Assembly (NCBI GenBank): GCA_002388905.1
Contig: DGNJ01000094.1
Coordinates: forward strand, 1 to 16,803
Length of the DNA stretch: 16,803 nucleotides
DNA from: Cellvibrionales bacterium UBA4495
GTDB lineage: Bacteria; Pseudomonadota; Gammaproteobacteria; Pseudomonadales; Porticoccaceae
Reading direction: 5' to 3'
Shown here: piece after piece, positions 1 to 7,977 of the stretch
How the letters are laid out: each line of letters starts with the position of its first letter
Numbering within the stretch: the stretch's first letter is position 1
Position numbers and translations under genes: made by a program
Notes under the pieces: generated by a model
The model's input: only the letters and a program-made list of their open reading frames with translations
Database searches by the model: none
What the model was told of the DNA's origin: nothing

Positions 1-562
1 TCCCTCCCTCACCGCCAAATAATAGAGCCCTGGACGCCAGACCGGATCCACCCGTCCGAGCATTTCTTCGCTCAATGAGCCCCGGTCTCCGCGCTTTTCC
101 CGGGTGGTATCGCGCGGGGTAAATCAAATTTTATGCTCCATCACTGCGCGTTGCCGGTATTTGCACGATTCAAGTTATGGTGAGAGGCGTGGCGGGGTAG
201 TCCTCTCCTGGACTGCTATAAAAAGCTCCCTGTACCCCAGGGCATTCGCGACCTGTGTAGCCCGGACAAGGACTGCCCTAATCCCGGGTGTTGAGAATGT
301 TGATAACTTTCCTGCCCACCCCCGACACCAAGTCCTGACAACTTGCTCGCGCTCTCATCGAGCAATTACCACGAAAATTCCAACTACCCTAAAGTTCTCC
401 CTGGGTCCGCCGATTTGCAGATATACCACCTATGCCTCCGGCGTGGAGGTCGGGTTTCATTGCTCGCGGAACTAATCGGGGCCTAGCCTTGAGCCGGAGT
501 GAAACGAATGCCGGGCAAGATACCAGGCGAAACGTCCATGATATGTATGTTTAACCAGTGAT
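1..562. other. Leader region without a supportable gene
   Basis: I find no convincing gene here. A 123-codon frame opens with GTG at 104 and ends at 475, but it has no Shine-Dalgarno, no recognisable motif and an arbitrary-looking composition, so I do not call it. At the left edge several frames are open. One minus-strand frame has an ATG at 61-63 preceded by Glu-Glu codons and runs off the window. It could be the 5' end of a divergent gene, but about 21 codons are too few to judge. Small inverted repeats occur, such as CCTCC/GGAGG near 431-450 and CCCTG/CAGGG near 232-246. No -35/-10 pair for the downstream kinase is convincing. Confidence 0.4.
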
Positions 563-1408
563 ATGAACAGAGACCAGGGATCTGTCGGGCAAGATGGGGG
601 TGTGCAGACCTTTCAGCTTACGTTGGCGGGTTGTTCCGCGAACGCAATCGATGTTGTCAATGACGCGCTGAGCGGAAGCGATTGCCATATTCAACATGTG
701 GAGGACTTATCTTCGCTGGCTCGCAAATCACCAGCCGGCGAGGACGGGTTGCACTCCATGATTCTGGCTTTTCTCCCGGGTGGGCTGGATAGCCGGGAAA
801 TTGATGTTCATGTCGAGATACTGGCCTGCCTGGCGAGGGAAGGTAAGGTGGTTGCCATTTCGGCGAACAAAGATGATGCCGCCCTGTCAGTTGCCCTGAG
901 AGCGGGTATTCCCCTGATACCCGAGGAAAGCCTCAATGCCGGCGTTGTACGCAGGTTGGTGGCAGAGTTGGGCTCCATGCCACCGCCGGCACCCGACACT
1001 GAACTGTGGAACAGGCGCGTAGCCTACCGTCCGGAACATGAGCACCTGGCGCTGGACCGGCACGCCATCGTCAGTGTCGCCGATGGGAAAGGAAAAATAA
1101 TCTACGTCAATGATCTTTTTTGCGAGATAAGCGGATACGCCCGTAACGAACTCCTCGGGCGCACGCACAATATTGTCAAATCCGGGTATCACGGCAAGGG
1201 CTTCTACAGGGATATGTGGCAAACCATCGCCGGTGGTCAGACCTGGAAAGGTGAAATATGCAACCGCCGGAAGAACGGCGGTTTGTATTGGGTGGAATCC
1301 ACCATTGTCCCTTTCCTCGATAAGGGGGGGAATCCGTACCAGTACGTCTCCATTCGGACGGATATTACCGATCTGGTGATCGCGGAGGAAAGGCTTCGCC
1401 GCGGTTAG
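563..1408 (+). CDS. N-terminal fragment: receiver-like segment plus PAS1
   Basis: This is the 281-residue part of the hybrid kinase that would be made if translation stopped at the amber codon. Residues 15-135 have the alternating strand/helix rhythm of a receiver domain but lack the usual phospho-acceptor Asp; the expected strand reads MILAFLP. Residues 160-270 form a textbook PAS domain (YVNDLFCEISGYARNELLG, then WKGEICNRRKNGGLYWVE, then YVSIRTDIT) of the type that often follows receiver or chemotaxis modules. With no kinase or output domain, this fragment alone could at most bind a ligand or a partner. The ATG at 563 is the first plausible start in frame; its Shine-Dalgarno is weak. A run of seven G at 1324-1330 lies within the frame and is read correctly. 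Confidence 0.7.
   Translation: MNRDQGSVGQDGGVQTFQLTLAGCSANAIDVVNDALSGSDCHIQHVEDLSSLARKSPAGEDGLHSMILAFLPGGLDSREIDVHVEILACLAREGKVVAISANKDDAALSVALRAGIPLIPEESLNAGVVRRLVAELGSMPPPAPDTELWNRRVAYRPEHEHLALDRHAIVSVADGKGKIIYVNDLFCEISGYARNELLGRTHNIVKSGYHGKGFYRDMWQTIAGGQTWKGEICNRRKNGGLYWVESTIVPFLDKGGNPYQYVSIRTDITDLVIAEERLRRG
1406..1408 (+). other. In-frame amber (TAG) codon splitting the hybrid kinase
   Basis: TAG sits between ERLRRG and VFANIGTWEWD. Both sides are in the same frame and belong to continuous PAS-linker and PAS sequence. Many PAS kinases have Gln or a similar residue in this linker, and CAG differs from TAG by one transition. No selenocysteine-type or pyrrolysine-type context is visible, and there is no obvious Shine-Dalgarno for a restart just downstream. 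Confidence 0.9.
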
Positions 1409-1480
1409 GTCTTTGCCAATATCGGCACCTGGGAGTGGGATGTTACCAGCGGGAGGCTGTTCTGGTCCGAGCGAATCCCC

Positions 1481-3697
1481 GTGCTTTTTGGTTTTCCCGA
1501 GGGAAATATCGAAACCTCTTATGAGAGCGTTTTGAAGGCTGTTCATCCCGACGATCGCCGGACGGTTGTCGGGGCAGTGGATGCGGCGCTTGAAAGCGGG
1601 GCGTCCTACGAGGTCGAACACCGGGTAGTATGGCCCGACGGCACGGTGCGCTGGTTGCTTGAGAAAGGTGCCGTAGTAAGGGATGGTCCGGGGGACGCCG
1701 TGCGGATGCTCGGTGTCGTGCAGGATATCGACGAGCGAAAACGTATCGAACTGGTACTGTCGGAGCGCGAGCGACAGTTAAACGAAGCCCAGTCCATTGC
1801 TCGACTGGGAAGCTGGCGATCCGATTGCAAAACAGGTGAAGTGTCCTGGTCCGACGAGACCTACCGTCTGCTCGGCCATAAACCTCAATCCTTTTTACCG
1901 ACATTCTCGGCGTTTTCCAGTCATGCTCATCCCGAAGACAGGCAACTGACCCTTGACGGCGAGGAAGAAGCGGCAAGGACCGGTAGCCACGATTTTGTCC
2001 ACCGTATTGTCAGAGTCGATGGTTCGGTCCGGCATATTCACCAGAAAGTCCAGGCCACCTGCGATCAAGACGGCAACCTGGTCAGTATGAAAGGTACGGT
2101 ACAGGATGTCACGGAACGGGTGAAAGCGGAGGCCCAGCTTCGCGAAACCGAGGCCCGTTTTGCCTATGCCGTGCAGAGTGCCGGAGACGCTGTCTGGGAT
2201 TGGGATATAGAGGCACAAACCATCAAGCACTCCAGTCTGTTCGCGAAAATGCTCGACCGGCGGGAGGCACAAATTCCAACCGATGTCGACGAACTGCTGG
2301 CGGATATCCACCCCGATGAATTACCACGTGTCAGACAATTGGCAGCGGAATTCATTAACGGGGAGAGGGATGAGATCGATCAGGAATTCCGGATTATCTG
2401 CGGTAATGGTCAATTCAAATGGTTCCATTGCCGCGGCAGGGCCGTGACGCGGGACGGTAAAGGAAAGCCAAAACGGCTGTTGGGCGTTGTCACCGACATC
2501 AACGAACGCAAGCGCACGGAGCGGGCCCTGGTCGAAACCATGGAGGAAGCGGAGCGCGCCAATCGCGCAAAAACCGAATTCTTTTCCAGTATAAGCCACG
2601 AGCTGCGGACGCCCCTGAATGCCATCCTGGGCTTTGGGCAGTTGGTGGCTGCCGATGAAGCCCTGCCCGCCACACACCGGGACAGTGTTGGTGAAATTGT
2701 CGCGGCCGGACGTCACCTGCTCAACCTGATCAACGAAGTTCTCGACCTGGCCAGGGTAGATTCGGGTCGTGTGACCCTGTCGTTGGAATCGATCCCGGTC
2801 AACCGTGTGCTGCAGGAGTGTATCGGCCTGGTGCGTCCGTTGGCTCAAGAGCGTGGCATCACGATAAAACTGGAAGGCGTCGAAAACCTCTGCGTTCGGG
2901 CCGACAAAACCCGGTTCAAGCAAATACTCCTCAATCTGCTTTCCAACGCCATCAAATACAACCGGGCCAATGGCAATGTGTATGTTCTCGTTCGAGTAAT
3001 TGATGCCTTTCGCGCGAGGATAAGTATCGAGGATACCGGCCATGGCATTCCCCAAAATCAGTTGCCACAGCTGTTCCAGCCGTTCAACCGCCTGGGCGCC
3101 GAGGACAGTTCTGTGGAAGGTTCCGGTATCGGTCTGGCATTGACGCAGCGGTTGGCGCAGATGATGAATGGTGCCTTAGGCGTTGCCAGCACAATGGAAA
3201 AGGGCAGTACATTCTGGTTGGACCTGCCAATTGGCATCGATGGAGGAAAGCTGATGCCGAAGACCCGTTCCGCCAGTACAACACTTTCGGTCGATTTTGA
3301 AGCGGAAAAGAATGTGTATACGGTGCTCTATGTGGACGACAATCCCTCCAATCTGAAACTGATGAGTCAGGTCTTCAGCAACCGGCAGCATATAAGGCTC
3401 GTGAGTGCGCAGAGCGCAAAACATGGTCTGGATTTGATGCTGTCCGAAATACCCGACATTGTGCTGCTGGACATCAATATGCCCGATATTAACGGCTATG
3501 AATTTATCCGTATCGTTCGACGGCGCCATCCGGCGAAGAGCGTTCCGGTCGTTGCCGTTACTGCGAATACCCAGGCCGGGGATAGTCCCGGGCCAATGAC
3601 TTCGGGGTTCGACGATTACCTCGCCAAACCCCTGGATCCCACACAGTTGATACAAACGGTGGAGACATGGCTGCTGAATGATCGGGAGAGTGCATGA
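1481..3697 (+). CDS. C-terminal fragment: PAS2-PAS4, HisKA, HATPase and receiver
   Basis: This is the kinase core of the interrupted gene. The open frame begins at 1409, right after the amber codon. GTG at 1481 is only the first allowed start codon, lies inside PAS2 and has no good Shine-Dalgarno, so I doubt it is a true start. Counted from that GTG: the rest of PAS2 (1-85, with HPDD and the DIDERKR exit motif), PAS3 (about 100-215), PAS4 (225-345), HisKA (360-430, His373), HATPase_c (470-585) and receiver (613-730, Asp664, Lys717). All catalytic boxes look intact. A restart product would lose PAS1 and half of PAS2 but could keep kinase activity. The stop codon overlaps the start of the HD-GYP gene, so translation of the two is probably coupled. 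Confidence 0.75.
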   Translation: MLFGFPEGNIETSYESVLKAVHPDDRRTVVGAVDAALESGASYEVEHRVVWPDGTVRWLLEKGAVVRDGPGDAVRMLGVVQDIDERKRIELVLSERERQLNEAQSIARLGSWRSDCKTGEVSWSDETYRLLGHKPQSFLPTFSAFSSHAHPEDRQLTLDGEEEAARTGSHDFVHRIVRVDGSVRHIHQKVQATCDQDGNLVSMKGTVQDVTERVKAEAQLRETEARFAYAVQSAGDAVWDWDIEAQTIKHSSLFAKMLDRREAQIPTDVDELLADIHPDELPRVRQLAAEFINGERDEIDQEFRIICGNGQFKWFHCRGRAVTRDGKGKPKRLLGVVTDINERKRTERALVETMEEAERANRAKTEFFSSISHELRTPLNAILGFGQLVAADEALPATHRDSVGEIVAAGRHLLNLINEVLDLARVDSGRVTLSLESIPVNRVLQECIGLVRPLAQERGITIKLEGVENLCVRADKTRFKQILLNLLSNAIKYNRANGNVYVLVRVIDAFRARISIEDTGHGIPQNQLPQLFQPFNRLGAEDSSVEGSGIGLALTQRLAQMMNGALGVASTMEKGSTFWLDLPIGIDGGKLMPKTRSASTTLSVDFEAEKNVYTVLYVDDNPSNLKLMSQVFSNRQHIRLVSAQSAKHGLDLMLSEIPDIVLLDINMPDINGYEFIRIVRRRHPAKSVPVVAVTANTQAGDSPGPMTSGFDDYLAKPLDPTQLIQTVETWLLNDRESA

Positions 3698-4833
3698 TGG
3701 CGCCGTTGGAACTGGACAAGAATGCACGCATTCTTATTGTCGATGATGAACCGGTGAACCTGAAGCTCCTGGACCGGATTCTCACCGCCGAGGGTTATAA
3801 AAACCTGGTCCTGGTGCAGGATCCACAGCAGGCGGAGCGTCGTTATCGGGAAGAACGCACGGATCTCATTCTGCTCGATATCAAAATGCCTGTTGTCGAC
3901 GGCTTCCAGCTTCTGGATCGTTTTCGGGAAATGGATGATCCTCTCTTTCCCCCTATCATTGTCCTGACAGCCCAAAACGACAAAAGCCATTTGATGCAGG
4001 CGTTGATGAGAGGCGCCCGGGATTTTATCGGGAAACCGTTTGATCGCTACGAACTGTTGATGCGCGTAAAGAACCAGATAGAGGCACAGATGTCCCACCG
4101 TCTGGTCCATAACCGTAAAGCAGTCCTCGAGGATATGGTCAGACACCGCACCGAGGAGCTCCACCGCACCCGTCTTCAGGTGGTCCAGCGTCTGGGTATG
4201 GCGGCAGAGTACCGGGACGAGGAAACCGGGAACCATATCCTGCGTGTCAGCCACAGCTCGAAACTATTGGCGGAGGCTATAGGATGGGAAGATGCCCTTT
4301 GCGACCTGATACTCAATGCCGCACCCATGCACGACATTGGCAAGATCGGCATTCCCGACGCCATCCTGTGCAAGCCCGGTAAGCTGGACCCCGGCGAATG
4401 GGAAATCATGAAAACCCATGCTGAAATCGGGGGGCGACTCTTGAATGGCGACGATTCGGACCTGATGCGTATGGCCCGGGACATTGCCATGACTCACCAT
4501 GAGAAATGGGACGGAAGTGGCTATCCCCGTGGACTGGCGGGAAAGGAGATTCCGATGGCCGGGCGCATCGTTGCGCTGCTGGATGTGTTCGATGCGCTGA
4601 CGTCCGAAAGACCCTACAAGAAAGCGTGGCCGGTCGATGATGCGGTGGAACTGGTCAGGAAAAACCGGGGAAAGCATTTTGATCCCATGCTGGTGGATGT
4701 GTTTCTTCAACGTCTGCCGGATATACTCGACGTCCGTGCCCGCTATGCGGAACCGCCGGCTGATGTCGGGGTTCGCGGCATGCAGGCTCTATCCCGGCCC
4801 AACGCCATAGGAACCCATAACCTCTTCGCCTGA
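3694..4833 (+). CDS. Receiver/HD-GYP response regulator, c-di-GMP phosphodiesterase (RpfG type)
   Basis: 379 residues. The N-terminal receiver (about 11-128) has the acidic pair DDE at 17-19, phospho-acceptor Asp62 in LLDIKMPVVDG, Thr92 and Lys114. A coiled linker (130-165) leads to an HD-GYP domain (about 165-345) with the metal and catalytic signature HDIGKIGIPD (His213-Asp214), the HH at 268-269 and the GSGYP segment ending at Pro278. HD-GYP proteins of this kind hydrolyse cyclic di-GMP in the cytoplasm, switching cells between biofilm and motile states. The start ATG overlaps the kinase stop as ATGA, so the two form an operon and very probably a cognate pair. The family signature residues are present, so I expect an active enzyme. 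No terminator is evident after the stop. Confidence 0.92.
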   Translation: MMAPLELDKNARILIVDDEPVNLKLLDRILTAEGYKNLVLVQDPQQAERRYREERTDLILLDIKMPVVDGFQLLDRFREMDDPLFPPIIVLTAQNDKSHLMQALMRGARDFIGKPFDRYELLMRVKNQIEAQMSHRLVHNRKAVLEDMVRHRTEELHRTRLQVVQRLGMAAEYRDEETGNHILRVSHSSKLLAEAIGWEDALCDLILNAAPMHDIGKIGIPDAILCKPGKLDPGEWEIMKTHAEIGGRLLNGDDSDLMRMARDIAMTHHEKWDGSGYPRGLAGKEIPMAGRIVALLDVFDALTSERPYKKAWPVDDAVELVRKNRGKHFDPMLVDVFLQRLPDILDVRARYAEPPADVGVRGMQALSRPNAIGTHNLFA

Positions 4834-4946
4834 CACCTCTACCGTAAAAAAACATCGCCCGGGCAATGCATGGGCTATACCCGCTATTCTGTTCTACACT
4901 TTGGAACGCCATTCCGTAAAAATGAACGATTCCAGAGAGGTGACCT

Positions 4947-5357
4947 ATGAATGCATTGACAGCGCCTGTCAGACAGAGCACAACCATCCTGGCCATGGTG
5001 GGGCTACTTGTGATTTCGGCGTTATCGGCCCCGGCGGCTGTGGCCGGGGAACACAAGGGCGAGAAGAAGCAGGAGCGCGAGCGCCATTGCCTTTCCATTG
5101 CCCGGGTCAACCGCATTGAAGTGGTTGACGACCAGACTATGCTCTTTCACATGAATGGGGGTAAGAAATATATCAACAAGCTGCCCTATAAATGTCACGG
5201 GCTGAAGCACAACGCGTTCATCCACGAGACATCCATACAGTCCTATTGTGACCTGGACACCATCACCGTGTACGACGCTTCCCTGGGAATGCGCCTTGGT
5301 GCCTGTCCGCTGGGGGAGTTCGAACCTTACGAGGAACTGGATAAGCCGGGAGAATAG
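4947..5357 (+). CDS. Small exported cysteine-containing protein, DUF6491-like
   Basis: 136 residues, with a strong ribosome site (GAGAGGTGA) just before the ATG. Residues 1-33 are a signal peptide with a long n-region and a hydrophobic stretch at 14-33, ending AVA, so cleavage before Gly34 is likely. The mature part is basic at first (GEHKGEKKQERER) and contains four cysteines (48, 83, 101, 120) that could form two disulphides in the periplasm. The pattern CLSIARVNRIEVVDDQTMLF, then a GGKKYINKLP turn, then CDLDTITVYD resembles the DUF6491 family of small periplasmic proteins; this is recognition from memory, not a search. Function unknown. It lies 113 bases after the HD-GYP gene, probably with its own promoter, and is convergent with the CDF gene. 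Confidence 0.8.
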   Translation: MNALTAPVRQSTTILAMVGLLVISALSAPAAVAGEHKGEKKQERERHCLSIARVNRIEVVDDQTMLFHMNGGKKYINKLPYKCHGLKHNAFIHETSIQSYCDLDTITVYDASLGMRLGACPLGEFEPYEELDKPGE

Positions 5358-5368
5358 TGACTTCGACG

Positions 5369-5398
5369 CGGGTGGCGGGGCTTAACCCCGACCACCCG
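5369..5398. terminator. Hairpin between convergent genes
   Basis: CGGGTGG-C-GGGG pairs with CCCC-GA-CCACCCG around a five-base loop (CTTAA), an 11-bp GC-rich stem with a small internal bulge. It sits 12 bases after the stop of the small exported protein and contains the stop codon of the CDF gene at 5382-5384. It could end transcription in both directions, but there is no T-tract on either side, so it may only stabilise 3' ends. Confidence 0.5.
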
Positions 5399-6287
5399 GT
5401 ATGGGAGAGGGGCACTGCCCCGCCACCTCGAACTCCAGGGTCGAGTGCGCCACATCGAACTCGTCCCCCAGTATTGTTTTTACCTCTCCCTTGATTCTCT
5501 CTATAGCGTGCAGGTTACATCTGTCCACCGCTACATGGGCTTCCAGGGCGTAGCGGTGTTCGTCCAGATACCAAAGGTGCACGTGATGGACATTCTCCAC
5601 GTGGGGAACAGCCTCCATTCGCCGGATAATTTGGCCCACCGAGAGATGCTCCGGCACGCCCTGCATCAGGAAGTGGACAATGGCTGGCAGCATGGAAAAA
5701 GCCTGCCAGAGCACGTAACCGGCGATCAGCAGCGTCAGTACCGTATCCGTCCAGTACCACTGGTTGAGCAGGATAAGCGTGCCCGAGGCAATAACCCCCA
5801 CGGAAGCCAGGGCGTCGGATACGTTGTGAACAAAGGCTGCCCGTATATTGACACTGGTTCGGCTCAGTCTATAGGTCATAACCGCCGTGGCCAGGTCGAC
5901 CATCAGCGCGACGCCGGCCACTGCCACGACGATCCAGCCATCGATCACGGCCGGACGAAACAGCCGTAAAACAGCCTCGAAGATAAGGTAAAAACCCACC
6001 ACGACCAGGATAACCAGGTTGATCAGGGCCGCAATATTCTCGGCTCGTTTATAACCGAATGTCTTGAATTCATCCGGCGGCTTGCGGCCGACCTTGCGCG
6101 CCACATAAGCGATTACCAGGGAGGCGGCGTCGCTCAGGTTGTGCAGGGCATCGGCGATTAACGAAAGGCTCGCGGAAAGTATGCCGCCAATAACCTGGGC
6201 GACGGTAAGCAGGACGTTTCCGACGATGGCCAGCAACAGGCGGTTGTCGCCCATGCTTTCCGTATCATGCCTGTGATCGTGGGCCAT
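5382..6287 (-). CDS. Cation diffusion facilitator (CDF) metal efflux transporter
   Basis: 301 residues, the usual CDF length. These proteins sit in the inner membrane and exchange Zn2+, Cd2+ or similar cations for protons. Six membrane segments are visible between residues 16 and 205. The transport-site residues are present: His49 and Asp53 in TM2 (DALHNLSDA), and His154 and Asp158 in TM5 (HNVSDALAS). The His/Asp type of TM2 site is typical of zinc-preferring CzcD/ZitB members. The cytoplasmic C-terminal domain (about 208-290) carries the family pattern HHVHLW, AHVAVD and HSTLEFE. The N-terminus is short and His-rich (MAHDHRHD), which also suits metal binding. The last ten residues are a Pro/Gly tail reading through the shared hairpin. 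I see no metal-responsive operator upstream. Confidence 0.93.
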   Translation of the reverse strand: MAHDHRHDTESMGDNRLLLAIVGNVLLTVAQVIGGILSASLSLIADALHNLSDAASLVIAYVARKVGRKPPDEFKTFGYKRAENIAALINLVILVVVGFYLIFEAVLRLFRPAVIDGWIVVAVAGVALMVDLATAVMTYRLSRTSVNIRAAFVHNVSDALASVGVIASGTLILLNQWYWTDTVLTLLIAGYVLWQAFSMLPAIVHFLMQGVPEHLSVGQIIRRMEAVPHVENVHHVHLWYLDEHRYALEAHVAVDRCNLHAIERIKGEVKTILGDEFDVAHSTLEFEVAGQCPSPIPGGRG

Positions 6288-6340
6288 AACCCGCCCATCC
6301 GGTCTTGTTGAGCGTGTCGCTACCTATATGCCACTAACGG

Positions 6341-7546
6341 CTAGCCGTTTCGACTGGTATCACCAGAATGGCTGCCTGTATGCTGGCGATTGAGTGTCAG
6401 CCATTTCATCAGGTCCTCCCGCCGAATCATTCCTTCCAGGCGGCCTCCTTCCACTACCGGAAGCTGGTTGATATTACGCCCAGAGATCGTAAAAAGGGCC
6501 TCGGCGGCATCCTCGCCGGGTTCCACGGTCCAGAGGCGATCGGCGGGGGTCATAAGTTCCCGCACGGCCAGTTCAGGCCAGCGGTTCCTGTCGATTTTGC
6601 GTATGTCGTCCAGGCATATAAGGCCATCCAGGCGCTCGCCGCTGGTGACAGGGTAGGCGCGCTGATCACTGCGCATCAGGTGCTCGTCAACGAACCGGTC
6701 GACCGCAAGGTCACCCGATACGGTTTCGACATGGCGCTGCATCAGACGGGAGACAGGCAAGCCCTGAAGCGATTCCCGGACCTCCAGTTGCCGATAACTC
6801 ATCAGGGCTGCATTGTGCAGGAACCAGCCGATAAGCATCAGCCAGAGGCCGCCCGGTCCCGTGCCAAAGAACGGTACCTGGATGCCGAAAAGCATGGCAA
6901 AACCGCTGGCGATCAACAGCCATGCGAAGCCGCGACCGCCGCGGGAGGCCCACAGGGTGGCTTTCTGCAGGTTGCCGGTGGCACCCCAGAGCGCGGCCCG
7001 GAGCACACGCCCGCCATCCAGCGGGAACCCCGGTACCAGGTTAAAAATGGCCAGGATGATATTCACATTTCCCAGCCATATCAGCAGGGAAGCCACCGGC
7101 CCCAGATCGGAAAAAAATTCCCCCGGGTTGGCCGGATCCATTTCCCCGGGTCCCATGGCGGCGCCGGCCAGGAATAAAAAGCCGATCCCCAGCGCCAGGC
7201 TGGTGATGGGACCGACGATGGCCATCCACAGTTCCGACCGCCATTCCCGGGGTTCGTGTTCCAGATGAGCCATACCGCCGAAGATGAACAAAGTGATCCG
7301 GTTGATGCTCATGCCGTGCCTGCGTCCCACCACGGCGTGGGAAAGCTCATGGATAAGAACGGAAAGCAGGAACAGGGCCGCGGCCGCCAGGGATGTGCCC
7401 CAGCGCAGACCCGGGCCCCAGTCCGGGTGCCATTGTGGGAACAGTCCTGCGGCCAGGCTGAAGGCGATAAGAAAGAAAATGATCAGCAGGCTCCAGTCCA
7501 TAACGATCTCGATACCTGCGATTCTGCCTAGCCGTATTCCTGCCAT
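6341..7546 (-). CDS. Site-2 (M50) intramembrane metalloprotease with tandem CBS domains
   Basis: 401 residues from the ATG at 7544-7546. I chose this start because a GGGAG ribosome site lies six bases upstream and the family begins MAGIRLGRI. An upstream TTG at 7609 would extend the frame by 21 residues through a putative promoter and is unlikely. The membrane domain (about 15-250) has the zinc motif HELSH (66-70) and the third ligand in FPLDGGR (Asp177), so it should cleave substrates within the inner membrane. Two CBS domains follow (about 262-318 and 326-385), which usually bind adenosine nucleotides and may gate the protease. The substrate is unknown; no anti-sigma factor lies nearby. It is a separate unit from the CDF gene, 53 bases apart and on the same strand. 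Confidence 0.93.
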   Translation of the reverse strand: MAGIRLGRIAGIEIVMDWSLLIIFFLIAFSLAAGLFPQWHPDWGPGLRWGTSLAAAALFLLSVLIHELSHAVVGRRHGMSINRITLFIFGGMAHLEHEPREWRSELWMAIVGPITSLALGIGFLFLAGAAMGPGEMDPANPGEFFSDLGPVASLLIWLGNVNIILAIFNLVPGFPLDGGRVLRAALWGATGNLQKATLWASRGGRGFAWLLIASGFAMLFGIQVPFFGTGPGGLWLMLIGWFLHNAALMSYRQLEVRESLQGLPVSRLMQRHVETVSGDLAVDRFVDEHLMRSDQRAYPVTSGERLDGLICLDDIRKIDRNRWPELAVRELMTPADRLWTVEPGEDAAEALFTISGRNINQLPVVEGGRLEGMIRREDLMKWLTLNRQHTGSHSGDTSRNG

Positions 7547-7579
7547 AATTCGCTCCCGGACAACGATGAATTGGGTTTC

Positions 7580-7609
7580 AGTATAGAAAGTTTTGGAAAG
7601 CTTCAACAA
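7580..7609 (-). promoter_or_regulatory. Possible sigma70 promoter for the M50 protease gene
   Basis: On the minus strand a TATACT (-10-like, plus-strand positions 7580-7585) lies about 35 bases before the chosen start. Upstream hexamers are TTGTTG with an 18-base spacer or TTGAAG with 15. Neither is ideal, so this is tentative. Confidence 0.3.
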
Positions 7610-7753
7610 TATACAACCGCCGCGCCATTGGGTGCGGGGCCCATTGAGATTGTCAGTTTGCCGGGCTGGTTGTTGGCTGAAGTCTAAAAAAAGACACTAG
7701 AGAAAGGGCCCGAGAGGCGCGAGGTTAATAACATTTGCCTCCGGCATAGCAAT

Positions 7754-7788
7754 AAAAGCATGCCCCGGCATTACCAGCGCATGCTTTT
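7754..7788. terminator. Rho-independent terminator after the entericidin-like gene
   Basis: AAAAGCATGC (7754-7763) pairs perfectly with GCATGCTTTT (7779-7788) around a 15-base loop. Read on the minus strand, the stem ends in TTTTATT, giving the U-run expected 16 bases after the lipoprotein stop codon. Read on the plus strand it ends in five Ts, so it is bidirectional in form. Confidence 0.8.
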
Positions 7789-7803
7789 TGCTTGCGAATG
7801 AGC

Positions 7804-7938
7804 TTAATTTGTGGCTTCTTCGATTTCGTCGCCTGCTTGTTCTACATCTTCACCGAAACCCTCCATGGTGTTGCAGCCGGCAAGCAACATAAGAGAGAAA
7901 AACAGGCTTGTAAAAACTACCAGTATTCGTCGAAACAT
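7804..7938 (-). CDS. Entericidin-like small lipoprotein (44 residues)
   Basis: A 44-codon gene with an AGGAG ribosome site eight bases before its ATG. The N-terminus MFRR is followed by a hydrophobic stretch (5-20) and the lipobox LLAGC, so Cys22 should be lipidated and the protein anchored in the envelope. The short acidic mature part (CNTMEGFGEDVEQAGDEIEE) matches the entericidin A/B pattern: Cys-Asn-Thr, Gly-Xaa-Gly-Xaa-Asp, then an amphipathic helix. In enteric bacteria EcnA and EcnB form an antidote/toxin pair linked to stationary-phase lysis. Only one copy is present, so a paired role is not shown. It follows the DUF1328 gene by 39 bases and is followed by a strong terminator, so the two form a small operon. 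A 98-codon plus-strand frame over the same bases is a shadow. Confidence 0.88.
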   Translation of the reverse strand: MFRRILVVFTSLFFSLMLLAGCNTMEGFGEDVEQAGDEIEEATN

Positions 7939-7977
7939 ATAACTTACTCCTGTCGGTTTCGTGAAATAGCCTTTACT

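Larger units (their letters stand above)
563..3697 (+). pseudogene. Four-PAS hybrid histidine kinase interrupted by one in-frame amber codon
   Basis: The whole span is one reading frame of 1044 codons broken only by TAG at codon 282. Order along the frame: a degenerate receiver-like segment (about residues 15-135), PAS1 (160-270), PAS2 (283-390), PAS3 (408-520), PAS4 (530-650), HisKA with the phospho-acceptor His679 in SHELRTPLNAIL, HATPase_c (about 775-890, with N-box NLLSNAIKYN and G-boxes EDTGHGIP and GSGIGLAL), and a C-terminal receiver with Asp970 in LLDINMPDINGY. Such proteins autophosphorylate on His, pass phosphate to their own receiver and signal to a partner, here probably the overlapping HD-GYP protein. 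The stop lies at the PAS1-PAS2 junction. The residues after it (VFANIGTWEWD) are an intact PAS start, so the frame was continuous until recently. CAG to TAG is the simplest change. No other lesion is visible. Called a pseudogene because of the stop, though readthrough or sequence error is possible. Confidence 0.8.

Noticed and set aside
1..75. Minus-strand partial frame with TTG (73-75) or ATG (61-63) start
   Set aside because: Only about 21-25 codons are visible and other frames are open too; cannot be told from chance without upstream sequence.
104..475. 123-codon plus-strand frame with GTG start
   Set aside because: No ribosome site, no motif, and amino-acid makeup looks random; likely an open frame by chance in the leader region.
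480..562. c-di-GMP riboswitch before the kinase
   Set aside because: Some short purine-rich pieces resemble GEMM elements, but the conserved core and tetraloop arrangement are absent.
887..1621. Long minus-strand frame under the kinase, and similar ones at 1443-1976 and 2321-3055
   Set aside because: Antisense shadows of a clear PAS/histidine kinase gene; translations contain no family motifs.
5445..5969. 174-codon plus-strand frame
   Set aside because: Antisense to the CDF transporter, whose transport-site residues and membrane segments are unmistakable.
6368..7177. 269-codon plus-strand frame
   Set aside because: Antisense to the M50 protease; no motif of its own.
7547..7609. Upstream TTG start for the M50 protease
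   Set aside because: The extra 21 residues cover a likely promoter; the ATG at 7544-7546 has a proper ribosome site and the family N-terminus.
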